Shown here: positions 1-9,185 of the stretch, piece by piece
Layout of the letters: each line of letters begins with the position of its first letter
Numbering within the stretch: position 1 is the first letter of the stretch
DNA from: Neoalteromonas arenosi
Lineage (GTDB): Bacteria; Pseudomonadota; Gammaproteobacteria; Enterobacterales; Alteromonadaceae
Direction of reading: 5' to 3'
Length of the DNA stretch: 64,000 nt
NCBI RefSeq assembly: GCF_030362855.1
Contig: NZ_JAUCBP010000007.1
Location: forward strand, 930,675 to 994,674
Made by a program: the position numbers and the translations under genes
The notes under the pieces: generated by a model
Databases searched by the model: none
Told to the model about the DNA's origin: nothing
What the model saw: the letters and a program-made list of their open reading frames with translations, nothing else

Positions 1-3
1 GTT

Positions 4-25
4 GGAGTGCCTGTTGGCACTCTCC
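4..25 (-). terminator. Possible terminator hairpin after the thioesterase gene
   Basis: Seen: arms GAGTGCC and GGCACTC around a four-base loop, directly beyond the stop codon of the minus-strand thioesterase gene. Any T-run would lie outside the window, so whether it terminates cannot be judged. Confidence 0.4.
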
Positions 26-27
26 TG

Positions 28-480
28 TTATTCGCTCCGTTCCTGTATCGTACCAGCTAAATTGACTGGGCCGCATACCTTATCTTCAAGTAATGAATCT
101 CTTAGCCATTGTGGGACTGCACATTTAGTCTGGGCGTGGGTATCAAGCATTACATAAACCGCACTGGCTTCGGCAATTTTTCGCAGGTCATTGAGTCGAC
201 TAATATCGCAATTGAGAACGAACGAAGTATTCCCTACGCGCTCGCACTTCATCGCTAAATGCAGAACATCATCAAATTGAGCAGACGCAAACCAACGGAT
301 ATTGAGATTGACGACTTGTGTCATCCACCCTTGCGCTTCGAGTTGCTCATAACCGTTACACAAGAAACGCATATACTCGGTACTTGCCACATCAACGTAG
401 TCAGCATAACGCGCATTAAAAACCACATTTTGCGGATCGCATTCAGCAAATCGAACGCGTAGATATACATCGGTTTGCAT
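28..480 (-). CDS. Acyl-CoA thioesterase, hotdog (4HBT) family
   Basis: A 150-residue single-hotdog protein of the YbgC/FadM-like 4HBT family, which hydrolyses acyl-CoA thioesters in the cytoplasm. Near the N-terminus the protein reads RFAECDPQNVVFNARYADYV, the place where these enzymes carry the Asp general base and the Asn/His-rich loop before the long central helix. The length is usual for the family. It is the third gene of a minus-strand run (topA > DUF2058 > thioesterase), 10 bases after the DUF2058 stop, so probably co-transcribed. The substrate chain length cannot be told from sequence. Confidence 0.85.
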   Translation of the reverse strand: MQTDVYLRVRFAECDPQNVVFNARYADYVDVASTEYMRFLCNGYEQLEAQGWMTQVVNLNIRWFASAQFDDVLHLAMKCERVGNTSFVLNCDISRLNDLRKIAEASAVYVMLDTHAQTKCAVPQWLRDSLLEDKVCGPVNLAGTIQERSE

Positions 481-490
481 GGAACTTAGA

Positions 491-1036
491 TTACCACGTT
501 AGATCGTCTGGTATCTCATAATCGGCATACCAATCTTCAGTACCTTCAGTAACCTCATCCGTTACAGCTTGGTCAATCTCAGCGATATAAACGACAGATT
601 GTGGTGCACGCTCAGCAATTTTTTCAGCAACAACGATTGGCACCAACTCATATTCTTCTTCCAATAGAACAACCGCCAACTTAGCCGCCAATACGCCCTT
701 GTGTTGCGCATCGGTCACGTACATACGCTTGATCTTGTTGTCATGAGTGAAGTTGAGTAGCGTTTCACCTTTGCTGCGCGATTGTTTATTCAAATCAATT
801 AGCTGTTTAACTTGCGCCGCAACTGAACGCTCGTGTTTCACAGCATTCTGCTGTTGATTGAGTTCGCGATCTTTGACTTTTTTGGCAGCTAGCGCCTCTT
901 GTGCCGCCGCCTGTGCCGCATTATCTACTGGTTGCTTACGCTTTTTCTGTTTGCGCTTTTCAGCCCGCGCTTGTTTCGCTTTGGACTTATCCGCAACACC
1001 CGCTTTTAGCAACTGCTCTTGTAGTGATAAAGCCAT
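491..1036 (-). CDS. DUF2058 family protein (YaiL-like)
   Basis: A 181-residue protein matching the DUF2058/YaiL family of gammaproteobacteria, annotated elsewhere as a nucleoprotein or polynucleotide-associated enzyme; I know of no firm function. The N-terminus starts MALSLQEQLLKAGVADKSKA and continues into a strongly basic, Lys/Arg/Ala-rich helical stretch (about residues 20-75), as expected for nucleic-acid binding. A compact acidic C-terminal domain follows, with the family-like pair of valine-rich strands and an acidic tail ending in DDLTW. It sits 21 bases after topA on the same strand and is probably read through from it. Confidence 0.85.
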   Translation of the reverse strand: MALSLQEQLLKAGVADKSKAKQARAEKRKQKKRKQPVDNAAQAAAQEALAAKKVKDRELNQQQNAVKHERSVAAQVKQLIDLNKQSRSKGETLLNFTHDNKIKRMYVTDAQHKGVLAAKLAVVLLEEEYELVPIVVAEKIAERAPQSVVYIAEIDQAVTDEVTEGTEDWYADYEIPDDLTW

Positions 1037-1057
1037 GGTTTTTCTCTAAATTTTTAA

Positions 1058-3691
1058 CTACTTTTTCTTGCGCTTGTCATCCACCGACCACTTTTTGTCG
1101 GTGTACCATGCGGACCACCCTGTTGCCTTGCCGTCTTTGTTTTCTGACATGACATACTGTTGCTTAGTCTTACGACTGTAACGCACTAGTGTTGGGTTAC
1201 CGTCGGGATCTTTTGCTGGAGCATCTGCCAAATAGTGGAATTTCGGTGAAATTCTATCTCTAAAGCGCGCCAACTCTGCAACCAATGGCGCCCGTGTCTC
1301 CCGCGATTTAGGGAAGTTATGCGCGGCTAAAAATATCCCCGATGCACCATCGCGTAACACAAAATGCGCATCTGATTTTTCACACGGCAACTCCGGCAGA
1401 TCGACAGGGTCTTCTTTAGGTGGCGCAGGTTCGCCGTTACGCAATAGTTTACGGGTATTTTTACACTCTTCATTAGTACAGCCGAAGTATTTGCCAAAAC
1501 GTCCGTTCTTCAGTTCCATATCAGAACCGCACTTATCGCACTCGATGATCGGCCCTTCGTAACCTTTGAGTTTAAACGTACCACTTTCGATATAAGTACC
1601 GGGGCAAGTTGGATTATTACCGCAGACATGTAGCTTGCGCGACTCATCAACCAAATAGCTATCCATCGCGGTACCACATGTGTCGCAGCGGCGCTTTGAA
1701 CGCAGCGCTTCAGTTTCCATTTCCTCTTCATCATCAACCTTCACGACCTCATCGCCAGGTGTCAAATTCATGGTGTTGGTACAGCGCTCTTTAGGTGGCA
1801 AGTTATAGCCCGAGCAACCTAGGAACACACCCGTACTGGCAGTACGGATATTCATCTCACGACCGCATCGCGTACATTCAATACCAGCAGGAACCGCTTG
1901 GTTAGGCCGCATGCCCCCCTCTTCAGAATCCTTTTCAGCAACCAAAAGCTTTTGGTAAAAATCACCGTAGAACTCATCTAGGACTGCCTTCCAGTCTTTT
2001 TGACCTTCAGCGATTTCATCGAGTTGTTGCTCCATATTTGCAGTGAAGTCATAACCGATGAGGTCATCAAAATTCTCCATCAAACGGTCATTGACGATTT
2101 CACCCATTTTTTCAGCATAGAAACGCTTATTCTCGAGTTTCACATAGCCGCGATCTTGAATTGTAGAGATGATACTGGCATAGGTTGATGGTCGACCAAT
2201 TCCGCGCTTCTCAAGTTCTTTAACCAAGGATGCTTCATTGAAACGCGCAACGGGCTTAGTAAAGTGTTGCTTTGGCTCAAGTCCCTTTAACTCGAATACA
2301 TCACCGACTTTCACGTCTGGTAAACTTAAATCTTCATCGCCTTTCTTGCGCAACTGAGTTTGCACTCGAGTCCAACCATCAAACTTCAAAACTCGACCTT
2401 TGGCCGTTAGTTCATAGTCACCCGCTTTAACTCGGATAGTAGTAGCGTCGTACTTAGCTGGTGGCATTTGACAGGCAACGAATTGACGCCAAATCAACTC
2501 ATATAAGCGCTGAGCATCGCGCTCCATATCCTTTAACGAATCGGCTTTGACATTGACATTCGAAGGACGAATCGCTTCGTGGGCCTCTTGAGCACCTTCT
2601 TTACTACCATAGCGATTTGGCGAATCGGGTAAATACTGCTGACCAAATGACTGTTCGATATAATCACGACATGCAGCAACTGCTTCACTACTCAAATTGG
2701 TTGAATCAGTACGCATATAAGTAATGTGGCCAGCTTCGTATAAACGCTGTGCCATCATCATGGTTTTCTTTACTCCAAAGCCCAAGCGCGTGCTTGCTGC
2801 TTGTTGAAGCGTTGAGGTAATAAAGGGTGCTGATGGCCGACTAGAAGTCGGCTTTGATTCACGCTGTAACACTTCGTAGCGCGCTTTTTCCAACTCAGCT
2901 AATGCCTTATCTGTTTCGGCTTTATTCTTGGGTTTAAAGGCCTTAGCCAGATGTTTGGCAACTAGCATTCTAACCGGTGTTTGCGCGGTTGTGAGATCAG
3001 CGTGAACATCCCAGAACTCTTCAGGGATAAAGGCTTTGATTTCTCGCTCACGCTCTACGACTAGACGAACCGCGACTGACTGTACACGACCAGCAGACAA
3101 ACCACGGGCGATTTTCTTCCACAACAAAGGAGACACCATGAAGCCGACAACGCGGTCAAGGAATCGACGGGCTTGCTGCGCATTTACTCTTGCAGTATTA
3201 ACGTCGCCTGGATGTTCAAATGCTTCTTGTATCGCATTTTTTGTTATCTCGTTAAATACTACGCGTTTGTATTGTTTATCCTTTGTACCGAGTAATTCTT
3301 GAAGGTGCCAAGCGATCGCTTCTCCTTCCCTATCCAAGTCGGTTGCAAGATAAATAGTGTCAGCGTTTTTAGCTAATTTTTTGAGCTCGTTGACGACTTT
3401 CTCTTTACCTTGCAGGACTTGATAATGCGCCTGCCAGTTTGCCTCGGGATCGACTCCCATGCGATCGACCAATTTGAGATATTCGTGTCGTCGTAAATAT
3501 TCCTGCTGCTTTTTTTCGGACAATTTTTTCAGTTCTTTGGCCGGTTTTTTCGGCTCAACTTTGCCCAAAGCCTTCGTTGGGAGGTCGCGTACATGGCCTA
3601 CGCTAGATTTTACAATAAAATCTTTACCTAAATATTTATTTATTGTTTTCGCCTTAGCAGGAGACTCCACAATAACCAGTGATTTTGACAT
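1058..3691 (-). CDS. topA: DNA topoisomerase I (type IA)
   Basis: An 877-residue topoisomerase I, which relaxes negative supercoils by a transient 5'-phosphotyrosine break (E. coli TopA is 865 residues). The N-terminal Toprim domain begins [18 protein letters not shown] and includes the acidic ATDLDREGE block near residues 116-124. The catalytic tyrosine is in [13 protein letters not shown] (Tyr325). The C-terminal third carries three four-cysteine zinc ribbons (CTRCG..., CDTCG..., CDKCG...) followed by a basic ribbon region ending in KKRKKK. Start codon is ATG. It leads a minus-strand run with a DUF2058 gene and a thioesterase. The opposite-strand neighbour is astB, 258 bases away. Confidence 0.98.
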   Translation of the reverse strand: MSKSLVIVESPAKAKTINKYLGKDFIVKSSVGHVRDLPTKALGKVEPKKPAKELKKLSEKKQQEYLRRHEYLKLVDRMGVDPEANWQAHYQVLQGKEKVVNELKKLAKNADTIYLATDLDREGEAIAWHLQELLGTKDKQYKRVVFNEITKNAIQEAFEHPGDVNTARVNAQQARRFLDRVVGFMVSPLLWKKIARGLSAGRVQSVAVRLVVEREREIKAFIPEEFWDVHADLTTAQTPVRMLVAKHLAKAFKPKNKAETDKALAELEKARYEVLQRESKPTSSRPSAPFITSTLQQAASTRLGFGVKKTMMMAQRLYEAGHITYMRTDSTNLSSEAVAACRDYIEQSFGQQYLPDSPNRYGSKEGAQEAHEAIRPSNVNVKADSLKDMERDAQRLYELIWRQFVACQMPPAKYDATTIRVKAGDYELTAKGRVLKFDGWTRVQTQLRKKGDEDLSLPDVKVGDVFELKGLEPKQHFTKPVARFNEASLVKELEKRGIGRPSTYASIISTIQDRGYVKLENKRFYAEKMGEIVNDRLMENFDDLIGYDFTANMEQQLDEIAEGQKDWKAVLDEFYGDFYQKLLVAEKDSEEGGMRPNQAVPAGIECTRCGREMNIRTASTGVFLGCSGYNLPPKERCTNTMNLTPGDEVVKVDDEEEMETEALRSKRRCDTCGTAMDSYLVDESRKLHVCGNNPTCPGTYIESGTFKLKGYEGPIIECDKCGSDMELKNGRFGKYFGCTNEECKNTRKLLRNGEPAPPKEDPVDLPELPCEKSDAHFVLRDGASGIFLAAHNFPKSRETRAPLVAELARFRDRISPKFHYLADAPAKDPDGNPTLVRYSRKTKQQYVMSENKDGKATGWSAWYTDKKWSVDDKRKKK

Positions 3692-3779
3692 TAAATTCGT
3701 ATAAACCTATGTTTTATATTGGTTTTAGGTGCTTTTCATGAATACTTATGTAGGCATTCGACAGCGTTTTCTTTTTTAA

Positions 3780-3808
3780 CATATATCGGCAAAGTGAATA
3801 GAAAACAA
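3780..3808 (-). promoter_or_regulatory. Candidate topA promoter
   Basis: On the minus strand TTGTTT (3808-3803) and TATATG (3785-3780) are separated by 17 bases, about 90 bases before the topA ATG. The match to the sigma-70 consensus is moderate and the region is AT-rich, so other sites are possible. Confidence 0.35.
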
Positions 3809-3880
3809 GTTCTTATTCATAGATAAGCAGAATTGAGTATTTCGATCAGTATTTTACTGTTCATTTTTTAACCACTCTCA

Positions 3881-3908
3881 TTGGCTTGCCATTTGAAATG
3901 CGTATAAT
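3881..3908 (+). promoter_or_regulatory. Candidate astB promoter
   Basis: TTGGCT (3881-3886) and a perfect TATAAT (3903-3908) with 16 bases between, about 40 bases before the astB ATG. The -10 matches consensus exactly and the -35 at four of six bases. No clear ArgR box was found beside it. Confidence 0.5.
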
Positions 3909-3949
3909 GCCTGACATTAATAAGAACAACTAGCAGGATTGTAGCCCTT

Positions 3950-5290
3950 ATGCAGCACTTTGAAGTCAATTTTGATGGCTTAGTTGGCCCTACTCACAAC
4001 TACGCAGGATTATCCTATGGCAATGTCGCATCGTTAAACAATGCGAACGCCAGCAGCAACCCCAAGCAGGCAGCCAAACAAGGACTGCAAAAGATGAAGG
4101 CATTATCCGATTTGGGGTTGACCCAAGGGGTATTGGCACCACAAGAGCGCCCCGACATTTATGCATTACGACGTTTGGGCTTTACCGGCAGTGATGCGCG
4201 GGTGTTAGAGCAAGCTTATCAACAAGCCCCACAGATTTTCTTGGCGTGTTGTTCGGCTTCTAGTATGTGGACTGCTAATGCAGCTACCGTATCTCCGAGC
4301 GCAGATACCAGTGATGGCCGCGTGCACTTTACACCAGCTAATCTGACGAATAAGTTCCACCGCAGCTTGGAGCCCAAAGTTACCGGAAACATTTTACAGG
4401 CGATTTTTAACGACGATAAATATTTCGCTCATCATCAACACTTGCCAGACAACGAACATTTCGGCGATGAAGGAGCTGCCAACCACACCCGCTTATGCTC
4501 TCAGTACGGCCACTCTGGTGTAGAGTTATTCGTATACGGTCGCTATGCATTCGACTCGTCCAAGCCTGCACCTCAAAAGTATCCTGCTCGTCACACGTTT
4601 GAAGCCTGTCAAGCCGTAGCTCGTCTGCATGGCTTGAATGATGATGGCGTGGTGTACATCCAACAAAACCCAGATGTGATTGATCAGGGTGTATTCCACA
4701 ATGACGTTATTTCGGTAGGCAATCAAAATGTGCTTTTCTACCACGAACAGGCGTTTTTACATACCGAGCGAGTACTTGCAGAAATCCAGCAGAAATTTGG
4801 CGATGAGCAGCTTCACTTTATCAAAGTAGACACTCAGTCTGTCAGTGTTGCAGACGCAGTTAAAACCTATTTGTTCAATACCCAAATCATTACATTGCCA
4901 AATGGTGAAATGGCTATTATCGCGCCCACCGAATGTGAAGAAAACCCTGCAGTTTCCAGTTACTTAGCCAATTTAGTCACTACAGATACACCGATCAAGC
5001 ACGTGAAGTACTATGACGTTAAACAAAGTATGCAAAACGGTGGTGGTCCGGCGTGTTTGCGTTTGCGTGTAGCAATGAACGACCAAGAACTTGGTGCTGT
5101 TAATCAGAACGCGTTAATTACCGACTCACAATTTGAGCGACTTAATCAATGGGTCGACAAGCATTACCGAGATGTATTAACCGTGAAAGATTTGTGCGAC
5201 CCGCAACTCTTAGTCGAATCTCGCACTGCACTTGATGAACTTACACAGATTATGAAATTAGGTTCAGTATATCCATTCCAGCAAGCGTAA
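3950..5290 (+). CDS. astB: N-succinylarginine dihydrolase
   Basis: A 446-residue AstB, second enzyme of the arginine succinyltransferase (AST) pathway. It hydrolyses N2-succinylarginine to N2-succinylornithine, releasing two NH3 and CO2. Seen: the typical N-terminus [20 protein letters not shown], the catalytic acid/His block [10 protein letters not shown] (Glu174, His179), a second His in DQGVFHNDV (His250), and the nucleophile Cys369 in [12 protein letters not shown]. The length matches the family (about 447). The other ast genes (astC, astA, astD, astE) are absent from this window, so astB is separated from its pathway partners, or the operon lies elsewhere. The gene ends at a strong terminator shared with the facing lipoprotein gene. 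Confidence 0.97.
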   Translation: MQHFEVNFDGLVGPTHNYAGLSYGNVASLNNANASSNPKQAAKQGLQKMKALSDLGLTQGVLAPQERPDIYALRRLGFTGSDARVLEQAYQQAPQIFLACCSASSMWTANAATVSPSADTSDGRVHFTPANLTNKFHRSLEPKVTGNILQAIFNDDKYFAHHQHLPDNEHFGDEGAANHTRLCSQYGHSGVELFVYGRYAFDSSKPAPQKYPARHTFEACQAVARLHGLNDDGVVYIQQNPDVIDQGVFHNDVISVGNQNVLFYHEQAFLHTERVLAEIQQKFGDEQLHFIKVDTQSVSVADAVKTYLFNTQIITLPNGEMAIIAPTECEENPAVSSYLANLVTTDTPIKHVKYYDVKQSMQNGGGPACLRLRVAMNDQELGAVNQNALITDSQFERLNQWVDKHYRDVLTVKDLCDPQLLVESRTALDELTQIMKLGSVYPFQQA

Positions 5291-5313
5291 TTGCTCATGT
5301 AAGTTTCTCTCAT

Positions 5314-5340
5314 AAAAAAGGCGCTTAACGCGCCTTTTTT
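5314..5340. terminator. Bidirectional rho-independent terminator
   Basis: A-run, then GGCGC / GCGCC hairpin with a short loop, then T-run: AAAAAAGGCGC ... GCGCCTTTTTT. It lies between the convergent astB and Ig-repeat lipoprotein genes and can serve both strands. Confidence 0.9.
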
Positions 5341-5354
5341 ATTTTTCGATAACT

Positions 5355-7556
5355 TTAGTTAGCATCAGTACACACACCGCTAGAGCCAAATGGATTAGGT
5401 GGTGGTGGCGAAGCTTCTTCAGTCACATCTGCGGCAGCAATTGGTAGCGTCAGACGCAAATTATCTGATGTTTCACTTCCGGCAGAGCTACCAAAGACGG
5501 TGATTTCTACTTCGGTCCACGGTGCAAACTGTTTGGGATAACGCAACTCAACATTAGCTTGACCATTTTGGTCGGTGCTAGACACACCGTTCTCAAAGCT
5601 CACAGTCCCCAAAATACCTGGTGTTAATTCACCATCATTGTTTGTATCTTCGCCCGCATCTAAACGGCCATTAGCGTCGATATCTTCATTACTACAGGTT
5701 GCAGTAACCACTGTTTGCCAGACTTCAACATCATCGTTCCACACCCAGTAACCTTTGCGATACGTGCCCCCCTGGGAAAACTTAACGGGTGTAGACGACA
5801 CCGTTAAATCAGCATTGACCACCGGTTGCCCCACAGAATCACTGACAAACACAGCAAAGCGTTTCAAATAAGTCGAGCTATCTGGCGTTTCGATCTCACG
5901 CCCCGTACCTATGGAAATATCGAAGGCGCGATCGCCTACGGTTAACGTTGTAAAGTCTGTTACCGATGCATCGTCTGCGACGTCTGCATAAACAATCACC
6001 GCATCTTCACTGCTAACTGAATTACTGGTGTAAACTGTCGATGCTATGCCGTTACTGTCAGTTGTTGCACTATTGGGACTGATAAAGCCGCCACTGATAT
6101 CATCCAACCGAAAGTTGATCAGTTTACCCTTAACTAAGTTGCCGGTTCCATCGCGAACAACTGCGGTGATGGTACTGGTTTGACCGTCTGGCCCAATTAA
6201 ATCAGGTGAAGCATCAACATTGATGACTTGTGCATCAGTAGCCACAAACTCCACTTCTGCTCGCGCTGTTACTTCACTGCCAGAGCCGTCAGAACCAATC
6301 GCTGATAATGACGATAACCCTGCGTTATTTGAATTGATAGTAAACGTCGCAATCCCGTTTGCATCCGTTTGCTGCGTATCGGTACTCAATGTGCCGCGGG
6401 ATGCTGTAACGGTCACTGTGCCATTCACCAATGGACTGTTGTTTTTAAACCAGCGAATTTCTATAGTCGCGTCTTGACCTAAAGTTACATCACCTGAAGG
6501 TACGCTCGAGAAACTAAAATCGTCTTCTTGAATAGTAACGTCAATTGATGCCGACGTATTTAATGCCGCAGCTGTAATCGAATCGACTCCGGCACTTGGC
6601 GAAGTGTAATCCACAGTGACCTGACCATTTTCATTGGTTACTGGGCTCGTGTTGCTCAACGTACCTATTGTCGAAGTTAAATTGACGACTTGATTAGCGA
6701 TACCCTCTCCGTCTGAGTCTGCGACAATAATTGTAATAGGTGAGGTATCGTTGATGATTACGCTTGAGGGTGCATTTAGATTGATTTCCGTACCAACAAC
6801 GTCTACTGCGACAGTTTGAATCAGTGTTTCTGTTGATGTAGAAACCGTCGCTGTCGCCGTAATAGTCCGCAATGACTTATCAGACGTTGTTAGAATTGCG
6901 CGCGCAATCCCATCTGCCAGGGTCGTCCGCTGAGTGATTTGCAACGAAGCTCCCTGATCAGCCGAAAAGTCGACATCAATGCCTTCCATCAAAATATTCT
7001 GATCATTTTTAATGACTGCAATTAATTCAACTTCATCTGAACCGCTTGACGCTAGTTGAATGGATGATGCGAAGAATTCTAGTGACGATGGTTGCTCACC
7101 CACGACAACTTGACCAGATGAACTAAAGCCAATTTGTGCTGCAGCTGCATTACCCGCATTTGCGATAACCAAGCCGTCACCAGAGTTTTCTCCCACTAAG
7201 ATATTAATGGTAGCGACGCCATCACCATTGGTTAGTGCTGTTCCGGTATCATTACTAAACTCTGCCAAACCCGGCGTATTGAAGGTAAATGTGACCAACT
7301 CATCAGTCGCGGCACTACCATCTTCAGTCACGGTTGCAATAATGGTTAAAGGGGCACCTGCTGTGAGTTGATTAGATGCTTGACCACCTTGATCGACAAT
7401 TTGCAATGCAATGCTCATCACCGGCGTTGGGTCCGGTGTCGGTGTTGGATCCGTCGTGCCTTCACGGGTCACTTCTCCACCACCACCACAGGCAGCAAGA
7501 ATTAAGCTCAATAATAAAATCAGCACTCTAGGTATTGCAGATAGCATACGTTTCAT
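5355..7556 (-). CDS. Large surface lipoprotein with repeated Ig-like (Big_1/invasin-type) domains
   Basis: A 733-residue exported lipoprotein. The signal peptide is followed by the lipobox LILAACGGGG (Cys at about residue 23), then a Thr/Pro/Asp linker (TDPTPTPDPTP) and about five consecutive Ig-like beta-sandwich repeats. The repeats carry phrases such as TLADGIARA, NENGQVTVDYTS, DANGIATFTIN and DSNGIASTVYTS, the hallmark 'D-x-N/D-G-x-A' strand of Big_1 domains. Near residues 623-647 there are two acidic loops (DIDANGRLDAGED, DTNNDGELTPG) that resemble calcium-binding loops. Two cysteines in the C-terminal part (one just before these loops, one near the end) could form a disulfide. It is probably an outer-membrane-anchored adhesin or structural surface protein; the ligand is unknown. 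Transcribed alone. Confidence 0.85.
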   Translation of the reverse strand: MKRMLSAIPRVLILLLSLILAACGGGGEVTREGTTDPTPTPDPTPVMSIALQIVDQGGQASNQLTAGAPLTIIATVTEDGSAATDELVTFTFNTPGLAEFSNDTGTALTNGDGVATINILVGENSGDGLVIANAGNAAAAQIGFSSSGQVVVGEQPSSLEFFASSIQLASSGSDEVELIAVIKNDQNILMEGIDVDFSADQGASLQITQRTTLADGIARAILTTSDKSLRTITATATVSTSTETLIQTVAVDVVGTEINLNAPSSVIINDTSPITIIVADSDGEGIANQVVNLTSTIGTLSNTSPVTNENGQVTVDYTSPSAGVDSITAAALNTSASIDVTIQEDDFSFSSVPSGDVTLGQDATIEIRWFKNNSPLVNGTVTVTASRGTLSTDTQQTDANGIATFTINSNNAGLSSLSAIGSDGSGSEVTARAEVEFVATDAQVINVDASPDLIGPDGQTSTITAVVRDGTGNLVKGKLINFRLDDISGGFISPNSATTDSNGIASTVYTSNSVSSEDAVIVYADVADDASVTDFTTLTVGDRAFDISIGTGREIETPDSSTYLKRFAVFVSDSVGQPVVNADLTVSSTPVKFSQGGTYRKGYWVWNDDVEVWQTVVTATCSNEDIDANGRLDAGEDTNNDGELTPGILGTVSFENGVSSTDQNGQANVELRYPKQFAPWTEVEITVFGSSAGSETSDNLRLTLPIAAADVTEEASPPPPNPFGSSGVCTDAN

Positions 7557-7675
7557 TCCGTTTTCCTCGCTATGGTTTGCGTCGAAATACCACAGTTTGG
7601 TGTTTATTAAGGTTCAGGTTAATCAGCAAACTTGATAGGCTATCAACTACAACAACAATAACACTCGGAAATTGC

Positions 7676-9037
7676 ATGTCTGACGCTTCATCTAAATATA
7701 GCCTAACCGCACGAATTTTTATCGGCATGATAGCCGGAATCCTTATCGGTGGATTGCTGCAACTCATCGCTGATGATAGCGGAGATTTCGTTTTTAGCCT
7801 ATTTGGACTCGAGCTTTCCGCGTATACAATTTTGGTAGACGGTATATTTTTCACCCTAGGAGCCATCTTTGTTGCCAGTCTAAAAATGTTAGTCGTTCCG
7901 CTCGTATTTGTCTCACTGGTCTGCGGTACGAGTAGTTTATCTGATCCCAGTAAGCTCGGCCGTTTAAGTGGTAAATCGATTGGCATGTACATTTTTACTA
8001 CTTGTATCGCCGTAACTCTCGCCATGGTGTTTGCCCTCATGCTAAAACCAGGTGCCGGCGTCGAGCGCCCGACTGACGCCGAGTTCACCCCTAACGAAGC
8101 CCCCCCATTAACGCAAGTCATTATTGACATGTTCCCATCTAACCCGATCAGCTCAATGGCTGATGGGAATATGCTGCAAGTTATAGTATTTGCGGTTCTA
8201 TTTGGAATAGCCATGGCAATGTCCGGTGACGCGGGCAAACGCATCGGCAAATTCTTCGACGATATCAATACCGTCATCATGAAATTGGTAACGATTATCA
8301 TGAATCTTGCACCCTACGGTGTATTTGCCTTGATGGCTAAATTATTTGCCACTGTAGGCGCAGATATGCTCGGCAGTTTGGCTAAGTACTTTTTCTTGGT
8401 ATTTTTCCTGCTCGTAGGTCACGCACTGATCACATACCCCACCTTGCTTAAGTTATTCACCGGCTTAAACCCGTTGATTCTGCTTCGCAAAATGCGTGAT
8501 GCCGCCTTATTTGCATTCAGTACCTCAAGTAGTAGTGCAACATTACCGGTCACCCTTGAAACCGCACGTTACAAGCTGGGTATCAAGCCTACGGTCAGTT
8601 CATTCACTATTCCTCTTGGTGCCACTATCAACATGGATGGCACAGCAATCATGCAAGGTGTAGCGACTGTGTTTATCTCGCAAGTCTACGGTATACCGCT
8701 TTCCACCACTGATTTGCTGATGGTCGTATTAACTGCCACACTTGCATCTATTGGTACGGCAGGTGTGCCCGGCGTTGGTTTAATTATGCTTGCCATGGTA
8801 CTTGGACAAGTCGGCTTACCTGTTGAAGGAATTGCGTTAATTATCGGTATTGACCGATTGCTCGATATGACGAGAACCGTGGTCAATATTACGGGCGACT
8901 GTACCGTTGCGACGATTGTTGCTAAATCTGAGAAAGAACTCGATATGGATGTCTACCATGATCCTGATGCAGGTAAAAAAGTTGAAGACGTAGACTTTGA
9001 AGATTTCACGCATAACAGCACAGAAAAGTCTTCGTAG
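7676..9037 (+). CDS. Dicarboxylate/amino acid:cation symporter (DAACS, SLC1 type)
   Basis: A 453-residue inner-membrane symporter of the GltP/DctA family, importing C4-dicarboxylates, glutamate/aspartate or serine/threonine with Na+ or H+. Seen: eight hydrophobic segments; the serine-rich re-entrant loop FSTSSSSATLP; the NMDGT motif in TINMDGTAIMQG (cation and substrate site); the second hairpin IGTAGVPGVG; and DRLLDMTRTVVNITGD in the last helix. The frame is open upstream to 7535, but the ATG at 7676 (MSDASSKYSLTARIF) gives the usual family N-terminus and a normal length. Which substrate is used cannot be decided here. A structured intergenic element follows the stop. Confidence 0.9.
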   Translation: MSDASSKYSLTARIFIGMIAGILIGGLLQLIADDSGDFVFSLFGLELSAYTILVDGIFFTLGAIFVASLKMLVVPLVFVSLVCGTSSLSDPSKLGRLSGKSIGMYIFTTCIAVTLAMVFALMLKPGAGVERPTDAEFTPNEAPPLTQVIIDMFPSNPISSMADGNMLQVIVFAVLFGIAMAMSGDAGKRIGKFFDDINTVIMKLVTIIMNLAPYGVFALMAKLFATVGADMLGSLAKYFFLVFFLLVGHALITYPTLLKLFTGLNPLILLRKMRDAALFAFSTSSSSATLPVTLETARYKLGIKPTVSSFTIPLGATINMDGTAIMQGVATVFISQVYGIPLSTTDLLMVVLTATLASIGTAGVPGVGLIMLAMVLGQVGLPVEGIALIIGIDRLLDMTRTVVNITGDCTVATIVAKSEKELDMDVYHDPDAGKKVEDVDFEDFTHNSTEKSS

Positions 9038-9073
9038 TAAGGTACTTAACTCTTACCGGGTGAATCTTCGGAA

Positions 9074-9170
9074 GTCCCAGCCTGTGCTGGGGTGAAAAGG
9101 TAGCAAATTAGGCGTCAGCCTATAGTTGCGCAAGGAGGACATACAGTCCTCTTTGCCGTAAGCTACCCTT
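9074..9170. repeat. Structured multi-hairpin intergenic element
   Basis: Seen: four sets of complementary arms within about 100 bases. A first hairpin CCCAGC/GCTGGG (9076-9091) is followed by an outer stem GGTAGC (9099-9104) / GCTACC (9162-9167). The outer stem encloses TAGGC/GCCTA (9109-9122) and an 11-bp stem GCAAGGAGGAC/GTCCTCTTTGC (9130-9156, one G-T wobble). The first hairpin resembles the repeats at 16.7 and 17.5 kb. It fills the gap between the convergent symporter and kinase genes. It may be a mobile palindromic repeat (REP/BIME-like), an mRNA-end structure, or a small RNA. Confidence 0.6.
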
Positions 9171-9185
9171 TGCATAGTCGTCGCA

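Noticed and set aside
7570-8301. A 243-codon open frame antisense to the symporter gene
   Set aside because: It is fully opposite a well-supported SLC1 transporter with all family motifs, has no domain of its own, and reads as the shadow of a membrane protein.
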